Source of the DNA: Nocardia sp. NBC_00403 | GTDB taxonomy: Bacteria; Actinomycetota; Actinomycetes; Mycobacteriales; Mycobacteriaceae | Reading direction: 5' to 3' | NCBI RefSeq assembly: GCF_036046055.1 | Contig: NZ_CP107939.1 | Coordinates: forward strand, 6,510,001-6,574,000 | Length of the DNA: 64,000 bases | In this document: positions 17,443 to 27,776 of the stretch, piece by piece | How positions within the stretch are numbered: position 1 is the first letter of the stretch | Layout of the letters: each line of letters opens with the position of its first letter | The notes under the pieces: model-generated | What the model was told of the DNA's origin: nothing | Databases searched by the model: none | What the model saw: only the letters and a program-made list of their open reading frames with translations | Translations under genes and position numbers: made by a program

Positions 17443-18321
17443 TCAGCTGTGCTGGTTCTGCAATTCCGCTACCAATCCGAAACGTTCGGCGAATTCCGAC
17501 ATCTTGTCCAGCTGTTGACCGGGATCGCCCGGCTGGAGTCCGACGACGATTCGGGTCACGCCGCGCGCGGCCGAAGCCTCGACCTGTTCGGCGGTCATGT
17601 CGATAGTCCCCCAACGGGTGTACTCGAGCGCCGCGGGATCGCGGCCTGCCTCCACAGCCGTCGCCTTGGCCAGATCCCACTGAATGTCACGTTCGGGCTC
17701 GGGCAGCATCCCACCGGCGAAATAGCCGTCACCCCGCCGACCGGTCCGACGCGCCGCCGCTCGGCTGCTGCCACCGATATGGATCGGAAGCTCGCTCGCC
17801 CCTTGCGGTTTCGGGAAGCTGCACAGATTGTCGAAGTCGAAGAACTCACCGTGATAGCCGACTCCCTCCGGTCCGCCCGACCACAGCAGGCGCATGACGT
17901 CGATCGCTTCGTCGGCGCGTCTGCCTCGGGTGGCGAAGTCCACGCCCGTCGCTTGCGCCTCGCCCGGCAGGAAACCGAGCCCGACGGTGAGCAGCCGCAT
18001 ACGCCCGCCGGACAGTACATCGATCGTCGCGAGCCGCTTGGCCAGAATCACCGGATGCCGGTACGGCAGCAGCAGTACACCGGTACCCAGCAGAATCCTC
18101 CGGGTAGAAGCGGCGACGAAGCTCAGACTGTCGAGCGGGTCGAAATACGGCAGCGTCGAAGGCAGCTCATTTCCCCCGTATATCGCACCGGGATACAGCG
18201 CGATGTGATCCGGCAGATACAGGCCCTCGAAACCGCTGTCCTCGGCATGCACAGCAAACGCGGTGAGCCGGTCGGGGTCGGTGCCGTTGAACGGCGTGCT
18301 GTAGCTGATCGCGAACTTCAT
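17443..18321 (-). CDS. LLM-class F420-dependent oxidoreductase
   Basis: A 292-residue luciferase-like TIM barrel starting at ATG 18321 (MKFAISYSTPF), with AGGA six bases upstream; a second ATG two codons earlier would overlap the ribosome site. Typical elements are SGFEGLYLPDHIALYPG, LLGTGVLLLPYRHPVILAKR, IDVLSGGRMRLLTVGLGFLP and LPIHIGGSSRAAARRTGR. Such enzymes use F420 or FMN for hydride transfer on unknown substrates in actinobacteria. It is divergent from the 2OG-Fe(II) oxygenase at 18606. A second LLM gene lies at 39762. Confidence 0.88.
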   Translation of the reverse strand: MKFAISYSTPFNGTDPDRLTAFAVHAEDSGFEGLYLPDHIALYPGAIYGGNELPSTLPYFDPLDSLSFVAASTRRILLGTGVLLLPYRHPVILAKRLATIDVLSGGRMRLLTVGLGFLPGEAQATGVDFATRGRRADEAIDVMRLLWSGGPEGVGYHGEFFDFDNLCSFPKPQGASELPIHIGGSSRAAARRTGRRGDGYFAGGMLPEPERDIQWDLAKATAVEAGRDPAALEYTRWGTIDMTAEQVEASAARGVTRIVVGLQPGDPGQQLDKMSEFAERFGLVAELQNQHS

Positions 18322-18605
18322 GGGCATTCCTCGGATGATCGATGCGGACAAAGCGCGGCCCTTCCGTGCGGCCGGCGATCGCAACGCTAAACGTTGCCGC
18401 CGAGGTCAAGGCAACCTCGGACGAGCAGGCCAGACGTTTGTCGCCGGCATCGAACGGATCCGCTTTCGCCTCCGGGTGCGAGCCCGCGCACCCGGAGCGA
18501 TATGGCGCCGTTCGGCTTTACGCGATCGTGACCCCAATGACCGAACGCGGCATGCATCCGGCGACAAGCTGGATGTATACCGCTCGGCCAGGAAAGGACA
18601 CGCAC

Positions 18606-19649
18606 ATGATGGAGTTCGATGTTCCCGTCATCGACATCTCGTCCTACGTCGACCTGGCAAGCGATGCCGAGCGGGCCGCGGTCGCTCGCCAGGTGGATGC
18701 GGCCGCGGGCACGGTTGGGTTCATGCAGATTCGCGGGCACGGCATCGCGCGGTCGGTCCTCGACGACTTCGCCGCCACGCTCGACGACTTCTTCGCCCTC
18801 GATCCGGCGATCAAACAGCGGTACCGGACCGCCGTCGAATTCAACCGCGGTTACACGCCGCCGAAAAGCGAGAACCTGAGCTCGAGTCTCGGGGTGGCCT
18901 CGGCGACGCGGATGAACGATTACTTCGAAGCGTTCAACGTCGGCACCACCACGGCCGACTACCCGGACCTGGACCTGCCCGCGGCGGCGGGCTATGCCGA
19001 CAACGTCTGGCCCGCCGAGCTGTCCACATTCCGACAGCGAGTCCAGGCGTACTTCGCCGAGGCCGCGCGCGTCGTGCGCACTCTCACCACCATCTTCGCC
19101 GACGCCCTCGACCTGCCCGCCGGATATTTCGACCACTTCACCGATCACTCGCTGGACGTGCTGCGGATGAACAACTACGCCCTGCCTCCGGGCACCGTCG
19201 ATCTCGACGGCGAACTCAAGGGCATGGGCGAGCACACCGATTACGGCATCGTCACCGTGCTGTGGGCCGACCAAGTCCCCGGCCTGCAGGTACTCGGTGC
19301 CGACAGACGCTGGCACGACGTGCAGCCCGCCGACGACGCACTGCTGGTCAACCTCGGCGACTTGATGACGCGCTGGACCAACGAACGGTGGCTGTCCACT
19401 CTGCACCGGGTGATGCCGCCGATCGTCGACGGCACTATCGAACGCCGCCGCAGCGCCGCGTTCTTCCACGACGGCAATTTCGACGCGATGATCGAGACGC
19501 TGCCTTCGTGCATCGGTGCGGGCAGCAAGTACGCGCCGATCACGGTCTCCGAGCACGTGCAGGCGAAGCTGGCCGGTTCGCGTGCGCTGCAACCGAATAC
19601 GAACGCACAGCGCGAGGCCGCCCGAGTGCTGTCCGCGATGGACAGATGA
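18606..19649 (+). CDS. Isopenicillin N synthase-like 2-oxoglutarate/Fe(II) oxygenase
   Basis: A 347-residue non-heme iron oxygenase. N-terminal DIOX_N domain: FDVPVIDISSY, FMQIRGHGIARSVLDDF, FNRGYTPPKSENL. The catalytic double-stranded beta-helix holds GEHTDYGIVTVLWAD (H-x-D), STLHRVMPP (second His) and RRRSAAFFHDGN (Arg-x-Ser that binds the 2-oxoglutarate carboxylate). ATG 18606 is preceded by AGGAAAGGA. It probably hydroxylates, desaturates or cyclises a small metabolite; plant-type ethylene/gibberellin-like relatives and uncharacterised bacterial ones share this architecture. Four bases separate its stop from that of the convergent metQ1. Confidence 0.88.
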   Translation: MMEFDVPVIDISSYVDLASDAERAAVARQVDAAAGTVGFMQIRGHGIARSVLDDFAATLDDFFALDPAIKQRYRTAVEFNRGYTPPKSENLSSSLGVASATRMNDYFEAFNVGTTTADYPDLDLPAAAGYADNVWPAELSTFRQRVQAYFAEAARVVRTLTTIFADALDLPAGYFDHFTDHSLDVLRMNNYALPPGTVDLDGELKGMGEHTDYGIVTVLWADQVPGLQVLGADRRWHDVQPADDALLVNLGDLMTRWTNERWLSTLHRVMPPIVDGTIERRRSAAFFHDGNFDAMIETLPSCIGAGSKYAPITVSEHVQAKLAGSRALQPNTNAQREAARVLSAMDR

Positions 19650-19653
19650 GACC

Positions 19654-20520
19654 CTACTTGCGGAATTTCGCCTCGAGTTCCCGCAACGTGGCCTGCAGAT
19701 CCGCGGGATCGTTGGTCTTGAACACACCCTGGTAGCCGGTCTCGGCGCGCACGGCCGCCTCCACCTCGGGGTCGTGGTACAGCTTCGCGAGGGCCACCAA
19801 TTTCGGGTTGTCCTTGTCCGCGGCGCGAGCGGCGAAGATATTGATGTACTGCTTCAGCTCCGGCCGCTCGGGGTCATCGGTGAAGATCACTTCTTTGGTG
19901 GTCAGACCGGCGGGGCGCGCGAAGGTGTCATCGACGAATGCCGCGTCCGCACTGTCGAGCGAAGGCGCGGTCAGTGTGGGATCGATGGTGGTCAGGCGCA
20001 CCTTGGAGGCGGCGGTGTCGACGTCCTCGATCTTGGAGTCCCAGCTCGCGCCGCCATGGAGCACGATCAGGCCCGCCGCGGACAGCGCCAGCAGCGGCCG
20101 CACCTGGTTGGCCGGATTGTTGCTGAGGGTGATCTGACCGCCCTCCGGAATGTCGTTGACCGACTTGTGCTTCCGCGAGTAGAGGGTGAGCGGGAAGATC
20201 TCGGTGGCGCCGATCGGCACCAGGGTGTCGTTGTTGCGGACGTTGTAATTGGCCAGATAACGCACGTGCTGGAACTTGTTGAGGTCCACCCGCTGCTGCG
20301 ACAGCGCGGGGTTCGGCTGATTGTAGTCGGTGAAGTTGACGTACTCGACCGTGATGCCCTGTTCGGCGGCCTTCTTCTTGTAGACCTCCCAGTGCGGCAG
20401 CGCGATGTCGTTCACACCTACACGGACCACGTCCGGATTGCGCTCGTCACCACATGCGACCGCACCGGCGGCAAGAGCGAACAGCATCGGGATCACCGCA
20501 ACACGGCGCAGAACTCGCAT
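19654..20520 (-). CDS. metQ: MetQ/NlpA-family substrate-binding lipoprotein (copy 1)
   Basis: A 288-residue lipoprotein starting at ATG 20520 (an in-frame TTG lies 9 bases further up). The signal peptide ends in lipobox AGAVAC. The mature protein has FTDYNQPNPALSQQRVDLNKF, the NlpA signature, and FVDDTFARPAGL, which corresponds to the ligand-pocket segment. It should deliver methionine (D or L, or a peptide form) to the MetNI permease. It is divergent from metQ2-metN-metI and shares the 167-base intergenic region with them. Similarity to copy 2 is clear but low, so the two may differ in ligand. Confidence 0.88.
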   Translation of the reverse strand: MRVLRRVAVIPMLFALAAGAVACGDERNPDVVRVGVNDIALPHWEVYKKKAAEQGITVEYVNFTDYNQPNPALSQQRVDLNKFQHVRYLANYNVRNNDTLVPIGATEIFPLTLYSRKHKSVNDIPEGGQITLSNNPANQVRPLLALSAAGLIVLHGGASWDSKIEDVDTAASKVRLTTIDPTLTAPSLDSADAAFVDDTFARPAGLTTKEVIFTDDPERPELKQYINIFAARAADKDNPKLVALAKLYHDPEVEAAVRAETGYQGVFKTNDPADLQATLRELEAKFRK

Positions 20521-20521
20521 T

Positions 20522-20558
20522 TCTCGCAAACTAGACGCCCGTCCAAGAGTTCGCGAGA
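20522..20558. promoter_or_regulatory. Imperfect inverted repeat in the divergent metQ promoter region
   Basis: Arms TCTCGCAAACT (20522-20532) and AGTTCGCGAGA (20548-20558) pair at 10 of 11 positions around a 15-base spacer. The left arm ends two bases from the metQ1 ATG. It could be a hairpin in the metQ1 leader or a dyad operator for both divergent units. Confidence 0.4.
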
Positions 20559-20687
20559 GTTTTGCTCAGCACAATTCAAACCGTTGCGGCACCCCGCGAG
20601 ACACCGCTTGGATTACCGGGTTCAGAAAGCGCTCGATCGGGCATGGGTCCGTCGGGCGGATGTTGCGACAAGCATTCGGGAGCACGA

Positions 20688-21563
20688 GTGAAATTCCATC
20701 GGGTACTGGCGATCCCGGTCCTGGTTGCCACCACGGCCCTCACCCTTACGGCGTGCGGCTCCGACGACAAGGCCGCCTCCGACACGGTAGTGCGCATCGG
20801 CACCACCGACAAGGACAAGGCCTGGGACGTCTTCGAGCAGAAGGCAAAGGAGCAGGGCATCACCTTGAAGATCACCAACTTCTCGGACTACAAGCAGCCG
20901 AACCTCGCGCTGTCGCAAAAGCAGATCGATGTGAATCTGTTCCAGCACCTGCAGTTCCTCGGCGCCTACAACGTCGCGAACAATGCGGATCTGACCCCGA
21001 TCGGCTCCACCTATATCGTGCCGCTCGGCCTGTACTCCAAGAAGCACAAGACCATCGCCGATCTGCCGCAGGGCGCCGAGATCGCGATCCCGAACGACCC
21101 GACCAATCAGGCGCGAGCGCTGTTCGTGCTGCAGACCGCGGGTCTGCTGAAGTTGTCGTCGGACACCAAGGCGCCCTCGCCCGCCGATATCGACAAGGGC
21201 GCCTCCAAGGTCAAGGTGACCCCGGTCGACGCGGCGCAGACGGCGCTGTCGCTGGCCTCGGTCGACGGATCGATCATCAATAACACCTTCTTGGACCGCT
21301 CCGGTATCGACCCCAATTCGGCTCTGTACAAGGACGATCCGAAGAATCCGTCCGCGGAGCCGTACATCAATGCGCTGGTGACAAGGGCCGAGGACAAGAA
21401 CAACCCGAGGTACCAGAAGCTCGTCGAGCTCTGGCACTCACCCGAGGTGCAGCAGGCCCATTCCGAGGTGACCAAGGGCACAGCGGTCGAGGTGCGGCGC
21501 AACGGTCCCGAGCTGGAGCAGATCCTGCAGCGCGTGCAGCAGACCATCCGCGACGGCAAGTGA
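20688..21563 (+). CDS. metQ: MetQ/NlpA-family methionine-binding lipoprotein (copy 2)
   Basis: A 291-residue lipoprotein starting at GTG 20688 with GGGAG seven bases upstream; the longer frame to 20562 lacks a signal peptide at its N-terminus. The signal sequence ends in LTLTAC. The mature part carries FSDYKQPNLALSQKQIDVNL and SIINNTFLDRSGIDP, the methionine-pocket region of MetQ. The last four bases overlap the GTG start of metN, so this copy is the one translationally tied to the ATPase and permease. It should be tethered to the outer face of the inner membrane. Confidence 0.93.
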   Translation: MKFHRVLAIPVLVATTALTLTACGSDDKAASDTVVRIGTTDKDKAWDVFEQKAKEQGITLKITNFSDYKQPNLALSQKQIDVNLFQHLQFLGAYNVANNADLTPIGSTYIVPLGLYSKKHKTIADLPQGAEIAIPNDPTNQARALFVLQTAGLLKLSSDTKAPSPADIDKGASKVKVTPVDAAQTALSLASVDGSIINNTFLDRSGIDPNSALYKDDPKNPSAEPYINALVTRAEDKNNPRYQKLVELWHSPEVQQAHSEVTKGTAVEVRRNGPELEQILQRVQQTIRDGK

Positions 21564-22576
21564 GCGAGTATCAGGTCCCCGCGGTCGAATTCCGTTCGGT
21601 CACCAAGGCTTTCGGTAAAGGCACAGATCGGCATATCGCGCTCGACAGCATCGATCTGCGGATCGAAAAGGGTGAGATCTTCGGCGTGATCGGCTATTCC
21701 GGGGCGGGCAAGAGCACGCTGGTACGGCTGATCAACGCACTGGAGAAGCCGACGAGTGGCACCGTCGAGGTCTCCGGCGCTCCTATCACGGGGGTGCGGG
21801 AGGCCGAGGTGCGGCGGATCCGCCGGGACATCGGCATGGTGTTCCAGCAGTTCAACCTGTTCCGATCGCGCACGGCCGCAGGGAATATCGAGTACCCGCT
21901 GAAGGTGGCACGCCGGCCGCGGGCCGAGCGCAAGGCGCGCGTCGCCGAACTGCTCGAGTTCGTCGGCCTGTCCGAGAAGGCGCGCAGTTATCCCGATCAG
22001 CTCTCCGGTGGCCAGAAGCAGCGCGTCGGCATCGCGCGCGCTCTCGCCACCTCGCCGTCCTTGCTGCTCGCGGACGAATCGACCTCGGCGCTGGATCCGG
22101 AGACCACCCAGGAGGTGCTGCGGCTGCTGAAGCAGATCAATCGCGAGCTCGGCGTCACCATCGTGGTCATCACCCACGAGATGGACGTCATCCGCGCGGT
22201 GGCCGACCGTGTCGCGGTACTTGCCGAGGGTCGAATCGTGGAGCTGGCCCGCACTTTCGACGTCTTCGCCGACCCACAGGCGACGCCGACCCGGTCGTTC
22301 GTCGACACCGTGCTGCACAACCGGCCCAGCGACGAGGAGTTCCGCAGACTCAGCGAGCTGCACGGCGGCAGGCTGGTCACCGTCGACATCGACGACAAGC
22401 GCGGGATCGGCGCGGTGCTGGCCGCGGCGACCAACGCACAAGTCCGGTTCGAGGTGGTCTACGGCGGGGTGAGCACGTTGCAGGACAAGACGTTCGGCAG
22501 CGTCACGCTGGCTTTGCACGGGCCCGACGATGCGGTCGACAAGGTGGTCGACGAACTCGATCGCCGACGGGCCTGA
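21560..22576 (+). CDS. metN: Methionine ABC transporter ATPase
   Basis: A 338-residue ATPase. Walker A is GYSGAGKST, the Q-loop GMVFQQFNLF, the ABC signature LSGGQKQR, Walker B LLLADESTSALD, and H-loop VITHEMDV. The final 90 or so residues (RLVTVDIDDKRGIGAVLAAA and beyond) form the NIL/ACT-like domain that senses methionine and inhibits transport in E. coli MetN. Its GTG overlaps the metQ2 stop (GTGA). With metI it makes the MetNI importer. Confidence 0.95.
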   Translation: MSEYQVPAVEFRSVTKAFGKGTDRHIALDSIDLRIEKGEIFGVIGYSGAGKSTLVRLINALEKPTSGTVEVSGAPITGVREAEVRRIRRDIGMVFQQFNLFRSRTAAGNIEYPLKVARRPRAERKARVAELLEFVGLSEKARSYPDQLSGGQKQRVGIARALATSPSLLLADESTSALDPETTQEVLRLLKQINRELGVTIVVITHEMDVIRAVADRVAVLAEGRIVELARTFDVFADPQATPTRSFVDTVLHNRPSDEEFRRLSELHGGRLVTVDIDDKRGIGAVLAAATNAQVRFEVVYGGVSTLQDKTFGSVTLALHGPDDAVDKVVDELDRRRA

Positions 22577-22587
22577 AAGGAGCAAGC

Positions 22588-23250
22588 ATGCATACCGATT
22601 GGGACAAACTGCGGCCGGTGCTGCAGGAAGCGATCGGCACCACCGTCTATCTGGTACTGCTCACCTTCGTGATCGGCGGACTGATCGGGCTGTTCCTCGG
22701 GACCGCCCTGTACACCACCCGCAAGGGCGGCCTGCTCGCGAACGCCCCGATCTACTTCCTGCTCAACGTGCTTGTGAATGTGGTACGGCCGATTCCGTTC
22801 ATCATCCTGCTCGCGGCCCTCGGGCCGGTAACCCTGGAGGTAGTCGGCACCACCATCGGCACCGAGGCTGCCGCCTTCGTCATGATCGTGGCCGCATCGT
22901 TCGGCATCGCGCGCATCGTGGAGCAGAATCTGGTCACCGTCGATCCCGGGGTCATCGAGGCGGCACGGGCCGTCGGCGCCGGACCGCTGCGGATCATTCT
23001 GACGCTGCTCATCCCGGAGGCACTCGGCCCGCTGGTGCTCGGCTACACCTTCGTGATCGTTGCGATCGTCGATATGTCGGCCATGGCGGGCACCGTCGGC
23101 GGCGGTGGTCTCGGCGACTTCGCGCTGGTCTACGGCTATCAGCGGTTCGACTGGCAGGTCACGCTGGTTGCGACGCTGATCATTATCGCGGGTGTTCAGG
23201 GCATCCAGTTCTTCGGCAATTTCCTGGCCAGGAAAGTATTGCGCCGCTGA
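22588..23250 (+). CDS. metI: Methionine ABC transporter permease
   Basis: A 220-residue permease with five predicted helices. IGTTVYLVLLTFVIGGLIG starts the MetI domain, and the coupling-helix motif reads EAARAVGAGPLRIILTLLIP (E-A-A...G...I-x-x-x-x-L-P). MSAMAGTVGGGGLGDFAL is the conserved family segment near the C-terminus. GAAAGGAGC precedes the ATG by seven bases, 11 bases after metN. Transcription probably ends at the perfect 13-base hairpin just beyond the stop. Confidence 0.95.
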   Translation: MHTDWDKLRPVLQEAIGTTVYLVLLTFVIGGLIGLFLGTALYTTRKGGLLANAPIYFLLNVLVNVVRPIPFIILLAALGPVTLEVVGTTIGTEAAAFVMIVAASFGIARIVEQNLVTVDPGVIEAARAVGAGPLRIILTLLIPEALGPLVLGYTFVIVAIVDMSAMAGTVGGGGLGDFALVYGYQRFDWQVTLVATLIIIAGVQGIQFFGNFLARKVLRR

Positions 23251-23253
23251 AAC

Positions 23254-23288
23254 ATTGATACGCGCGATGGTCGACCGCGCGTATCAAT
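23254..23288. terminator. Perfect 13-base hairpin between metI and a convergent gene
   Basis: Arms ATTGATACGCGCG and CGCGCGTATCAAT with a 9-base loop. It starts three bases after the metI stop and lies seven bases from the stop of the convergent DUF4189 gene. A strong bidirectional terminator candidate without a T-run. Confidence 0.75.
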
Positions 23289-23295
23289 GGTCTCG

Positions 23296-23730
23296 TCAGC
23301 GCGCGTTCGCTGTGCACTCCGAGGTGACGATCGCAGCGCGGCTCGGCGCCGCGCTGCCGAGGGCGGCCAGTAGCGGTGACGGGTCGGGACCGAGCTGCCC
23401 GATCGCGGCCTGCTCCGCCTCCACCCGCGAATACCCGAATGCCCAGGTGTAGTGGCCGTCGCGGACCGCGACGGCGCCGCAGCCATTGGCGAAGTGCACG
23501 ATGACTCTGCACTTCGCGGCGCCGCATTCCGACAGCGCCCGCCGATCCGCGTCCTCGTAACTCCCATAGTTGACACCGGATCCGACGACCGCGCCGCGCG
23601 ATGTGTTCGATATCGCCAGCGACCCGTACAGGTCGCCGGCCGCGCCTGCGGTTGCGGCCCCGAGCCCGACGAACGCGGTCGCGGATGACACGACCAGGCC
23701 GAGAGCCGCCTTGCCCGACACTGACATCAT
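23296..23730 (-). CDS. Secreted DUF4189 domain protein
   Basis: A 144-residue small secreted protein. A Sec signal peptide spans about residues 1-30 (AALGLVVSSATAFVGLGAAT, cleavage near AGAAGD). The mature domain contains YGSLAISNTSRGAVVGSGVN, SYEDADRRALSECGAAKCRV and HFANGCGAVAVRDGHYTWAFG, the DUF4189 pattern with four cysteines that probably form two disulfides. The family is common as secreted proteins in Nocardia and mycobacteria; its function is unknown. GGGAG lies five bases upstream of ATG 23730. Confidence 0.85.
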   Translation of the reverse strand: MMSVSGKAALGLVVSSATAFVGLGAATAGAAGDLYGSLAISNTSRGAVVGSGVNYGSYEDADRRALSECGAAKCRVIVHFANGCGAVAVRDGHYTWAFGYSRVEAEQAAIGQLGPDPSPLLAALGSAAPSRAAIVTSECTANAR

Positions 23731-23804
23731 GTTTTCTCCCGTTTATCGAAACAATGTGCAGCGCGATCGTTGTCCACCGCTCACGAATTATGCAAACCTG
23801 CTCC

Positions 23805-24227
23805 TCATCGCGACGTCATTCGATTCCCCAGCGGGACAACATCTCTCCAGTCGGCCGGCCAGTTCACCAGGGCGACGACCAGCATGATCACCAAGTGCAG
23901 CGGCGCGGAGACCTCCTCGTAGATCGCGCCGTCGTCGATGAGGTGCGTAGTCACGGCGCCGGTCAGCACCAGAACCAGCATCGCGGCGCCGAGGAATCGA
24001 GTCTCCTTGCGCGGCACCACCAACAGCACGGCGGCGATCAGTTCCAACCCACCGACGGCGAATCGCATGTTCGGGTCGAAACCCCACTCGGCGAACTTTT
24101 CCGAGTACGCCGGGCCGAAGAAGGTCGGCCCGAGCCAGAACTTCGTGGCGAACCCGATGACGAATTCGAACGCGAGAAACCAGTAGACGGCCTGGCCGAG
24201 CCGAGCCGATCGTGAACGTTGCGGCAT
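23805..24227 (-). CDS. DoxX-like small membrane protein
   Basis: A 140-residue integral membrane protein with four predicted helices: ARLGQAVYWFLAFEFVIGFA, FAVGGLELIAAVLLVVP, GAAMLVLVLTGAVTTHLI and PLHLVIMLVVALVN. The layout and the GGLELIAAVLLVVPR motif match DoxX/DoxD-like proteins. The start ATG 24227 has GGAGGAAC directly upstream; the longer frame is discarded. Family members act in thiosulfate oxidation or membrane-associated oxidoreductase complexes, but most actinobacterial copies are uncharacterised. Confidence 0.8.
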   Translation of the reverse strand: MPQRSRSARLGQAVYWFLAFEFVIGFATKFWLGPTFFGPAYSEKFAEWGFDPNMRFAVGGLELIAAVLLVVPRKETRFLGAAMLVLVLTGAVTTHLIDDGAIYEEVSAPLHLVIMLVVALVNWPADWRDVVPLGNRMTSR

Positions 24228-24335
24228 GTTGTTCCTCCGGAGGAGTTGTCGCCACGCGGCGCGACGACGACGGGTAGATCCCGTCATCGCAATGACCGTG
24301 GGAAGCCCGAAGATGTGACAGCCGCAGATTCCGAC

Positions 24336-24656
24336 TCAGAACCAGCGCGCCAGCAGCGTGCTCGGCGCGAGGAGGTCGGACGCATTCGATCGTACGTGCG
24401 CCGCGCCTGCGGAACACTCGAATAGCCAGCGAGCGGCGCTACCCGCCATTCGGCGCGGTGGGGTCCGGATACAGAACGGCTGGCACGGACCCGAAGTGGA
24501 CGGCACGGTCGTCGTCGGCCCATCCTCGAAATCATCGGTGCTCACCAACACCAGCACCAGCACGGCGAAAGACAGCACGGCGGCAAGAATGATCACGACC
24601 CACCCCCAGCGCGGTTGACGGTCCCTCGAGAACTCGTGGATTTCCAACCAGAACAT
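24336..24656 (-). CDS. Small membrane-anchored hypothetical protein
   Basis: A 106-codon frame with a purine-rich GGAAGAAG before its ATG. After a basic N-terminus (EFSRDRQPRWGW) comes one strong hydrophobic helix (VVIILAAVLSFAVLVLVLV), then a short Thr/Pro-rich stretch. The last 50 or so residues have unusual composition and may be out of frame with an original product. I do not recognise a family. It sits between DoxX and the suf operon. Confidence 0.4.
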   Translation of the reverse strand: MFWLEIHEFSRDRQPRWGWVVIILAAVLSFAVLVLVLVSTDDFEDGPTTTVPSTSGPCQPFCIRTPPRRMAGSAARWLFECSAGAAHVRSNASDLLAPSTLLARWF

Positions 24657-24789
24657 CGCCTGCTTCTTCCGACTCCCGCCCCATCATCGCAGGCCCACGG
24701 TGCGGCTTCATCACGAGTGGCACAGGTTTCGGCAAATACGAGAAGTACTCCCCTGTGTGGCCTCGCCGGACGATCGACTCCGGAATGCA

Positions 24790-24819
24790 CAACGCCCCGA
24801 CCACGGGGTCGGGGCGTTG
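24790..24819 (-). terminator. suf: Terminator hairpin of the suf operon
   Basis: A perfect 13-base stem with loop ACGG: arms CAACGCCCCGACC and GGTCGGGGCGTTG. It lies 15 bases downstream of the sufT stop codon in the direction of transcription and has no T-run, as is common in high-GC actinobacteria. Confidence 0.75.
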
Positions 24820-24834
24820 CGAGCGGGTATCCGG

Positions 24835-25212
24835 TCAGACGGTGAATCCCAGGGCACGGAGCTGTTCGCGGCCGTCTTCGGTGATCTTGTCGGGGCCCCA
24901 CGGGGGCATCCACACCCAGTTGATCTTGAGGTCCTCGACGAGGCCGCTGCGCACGAGTGCGTTGCGCGACTGGTCCTCGATGACGTCGGTCAGCGGGCAG
25001 GCCGCCGAGGTGAGGGTCATGTCCAGGATGGCGACTTCGTCCTGGACGGCCAGGCCATAGACCAGCCCGAGGTCGACCACGTTGATGCCGAGCTCAGGGT
25101 CGACGACGTCGCGCATCGCCTCCTCGAGATCCTCGAGGCGCTTGATGTCTTCCGCAGACAGCTCGACCTGTTCAGCCTGTTCGGCGGATTCGGTTACCGG
25201 TGTCTCGCTCAT
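24835..25212 (-). CDS. sufT: Fe-S assembly protein SufT (DUF59/MIP18 family)
   Basis: A 125-residue protein starting at ATG 25212, overlapping the sufU stop by four bases. An acidic Glu/Ala-rich N-terminal stretch is followed by the DUF59 core: MRDVVDPELGINVVDLGLVY, LTSAACPLTDVIEDQ with the conserved Cys, and WVWMPPWGPDKITEDGREQL. It is the last gene of the suf operon and corresponds to M. tuberculosis Rv1466. It helps maturation or transfer of Fe-S clusters to target proteins. Confidence 0.92.
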   Translation of the reverse strand: MSETPVTESAEQAEQVELSAEDIKRLEDLEEAMRDVVDPELGINVVDLGLVYGLAVQDEVAILDMTLTSAACPLTDVIEDQSRNALVRSGLVEDLKINWVWMPPWGPDKITEDGREQLRALGFTV

Positions 25213-25703
25213 GCCGTTTCCCCATTCGTTGGCAATCCATTGCCCATCGGACGCTTGGCTTCCTCGGCGGAGGCTATCCGGACCACCGCGTCCTTGAACG
25301 CCATCCAACCGAGCAAAGCGCACTTCACCCGGGCCGGATACTTGGCGACGCCCGCGAAGGCGATACCGTCGCCGATCATGTCCTCGTCGCCCTCGACCGT
25401 GCCGCGGCTCGCGACCATCTCGTTGAACGAGTCGACCACCTTCAGCGCCTGCTGCAACGGCAGGCCGATGACCTGATCGGTCAGCACCGAGGTCGACGCC
25501 TGAGAGATCGAACAGCCCTGACCGTCGTAGGAGACGTCGGCGACGTCACCGTTGTCGTCGAGCTGCACGCGCAGGGTCACCTCGTCACCGCAGGTCGGGT
25601 TCACGTGGTGCACCTCGGCGCCGAACGGTTCCCGCAGCCCGCGGTGATGCGGGTGTTTGTAGTGGTCCAGGATCACTTCCTGGTACATCTGCTCCATGCG
25701 CAT
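25209..25703 (-). CDS. sufU: Fe-S cluster assembly scaffold/sulfurtransferase SufU
   Basis: A 164-residue IscU-fold protein. The three zinc/sulfur-accepting cysteines are in NPTCGDEVTL, GQGCSISQAS and RVKCALLGW, with the Asp ligand in TCGDE. The insert between the second and third Cys, typical of Gram-positive SufU, is present. SufU accepts sulfur from SufS. It overlaps sufT by four bases and starts four bases after the sufS stop. It matches Rv1465. Confidence 0.95.
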   Translation of the reverse strand: MRMEQMYQEVILDHYKHPHHRGLREPFGAEVHHVNPTCGDEVTLRVQLDDNGDVADVSYDGQGCSISQASTSVLTDQVIGLPLQQALKVVDSFNEMVASRGTVEGDEDMIGDGIAFAGVAKYPARVKCALLGWMAFKDAVVRIASAEEAKRPMGNGLPTNGETA

Positions 25704-25706
25704 GTC

Positions 25707-27738
<2,032 letters not shown>

Positions 27739-27776
27739 CGAATTCGAGTTCCTTTGTGGGGGTAAGTGGTTCGGGA

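Noticed and set aside
20521..20687. SAM riboswitch upstream of metQ genes
   Set aside because: I could not find the conserved SAM-I, SAM-II or SAM-IV core; only one imperfect hairpin is visible.
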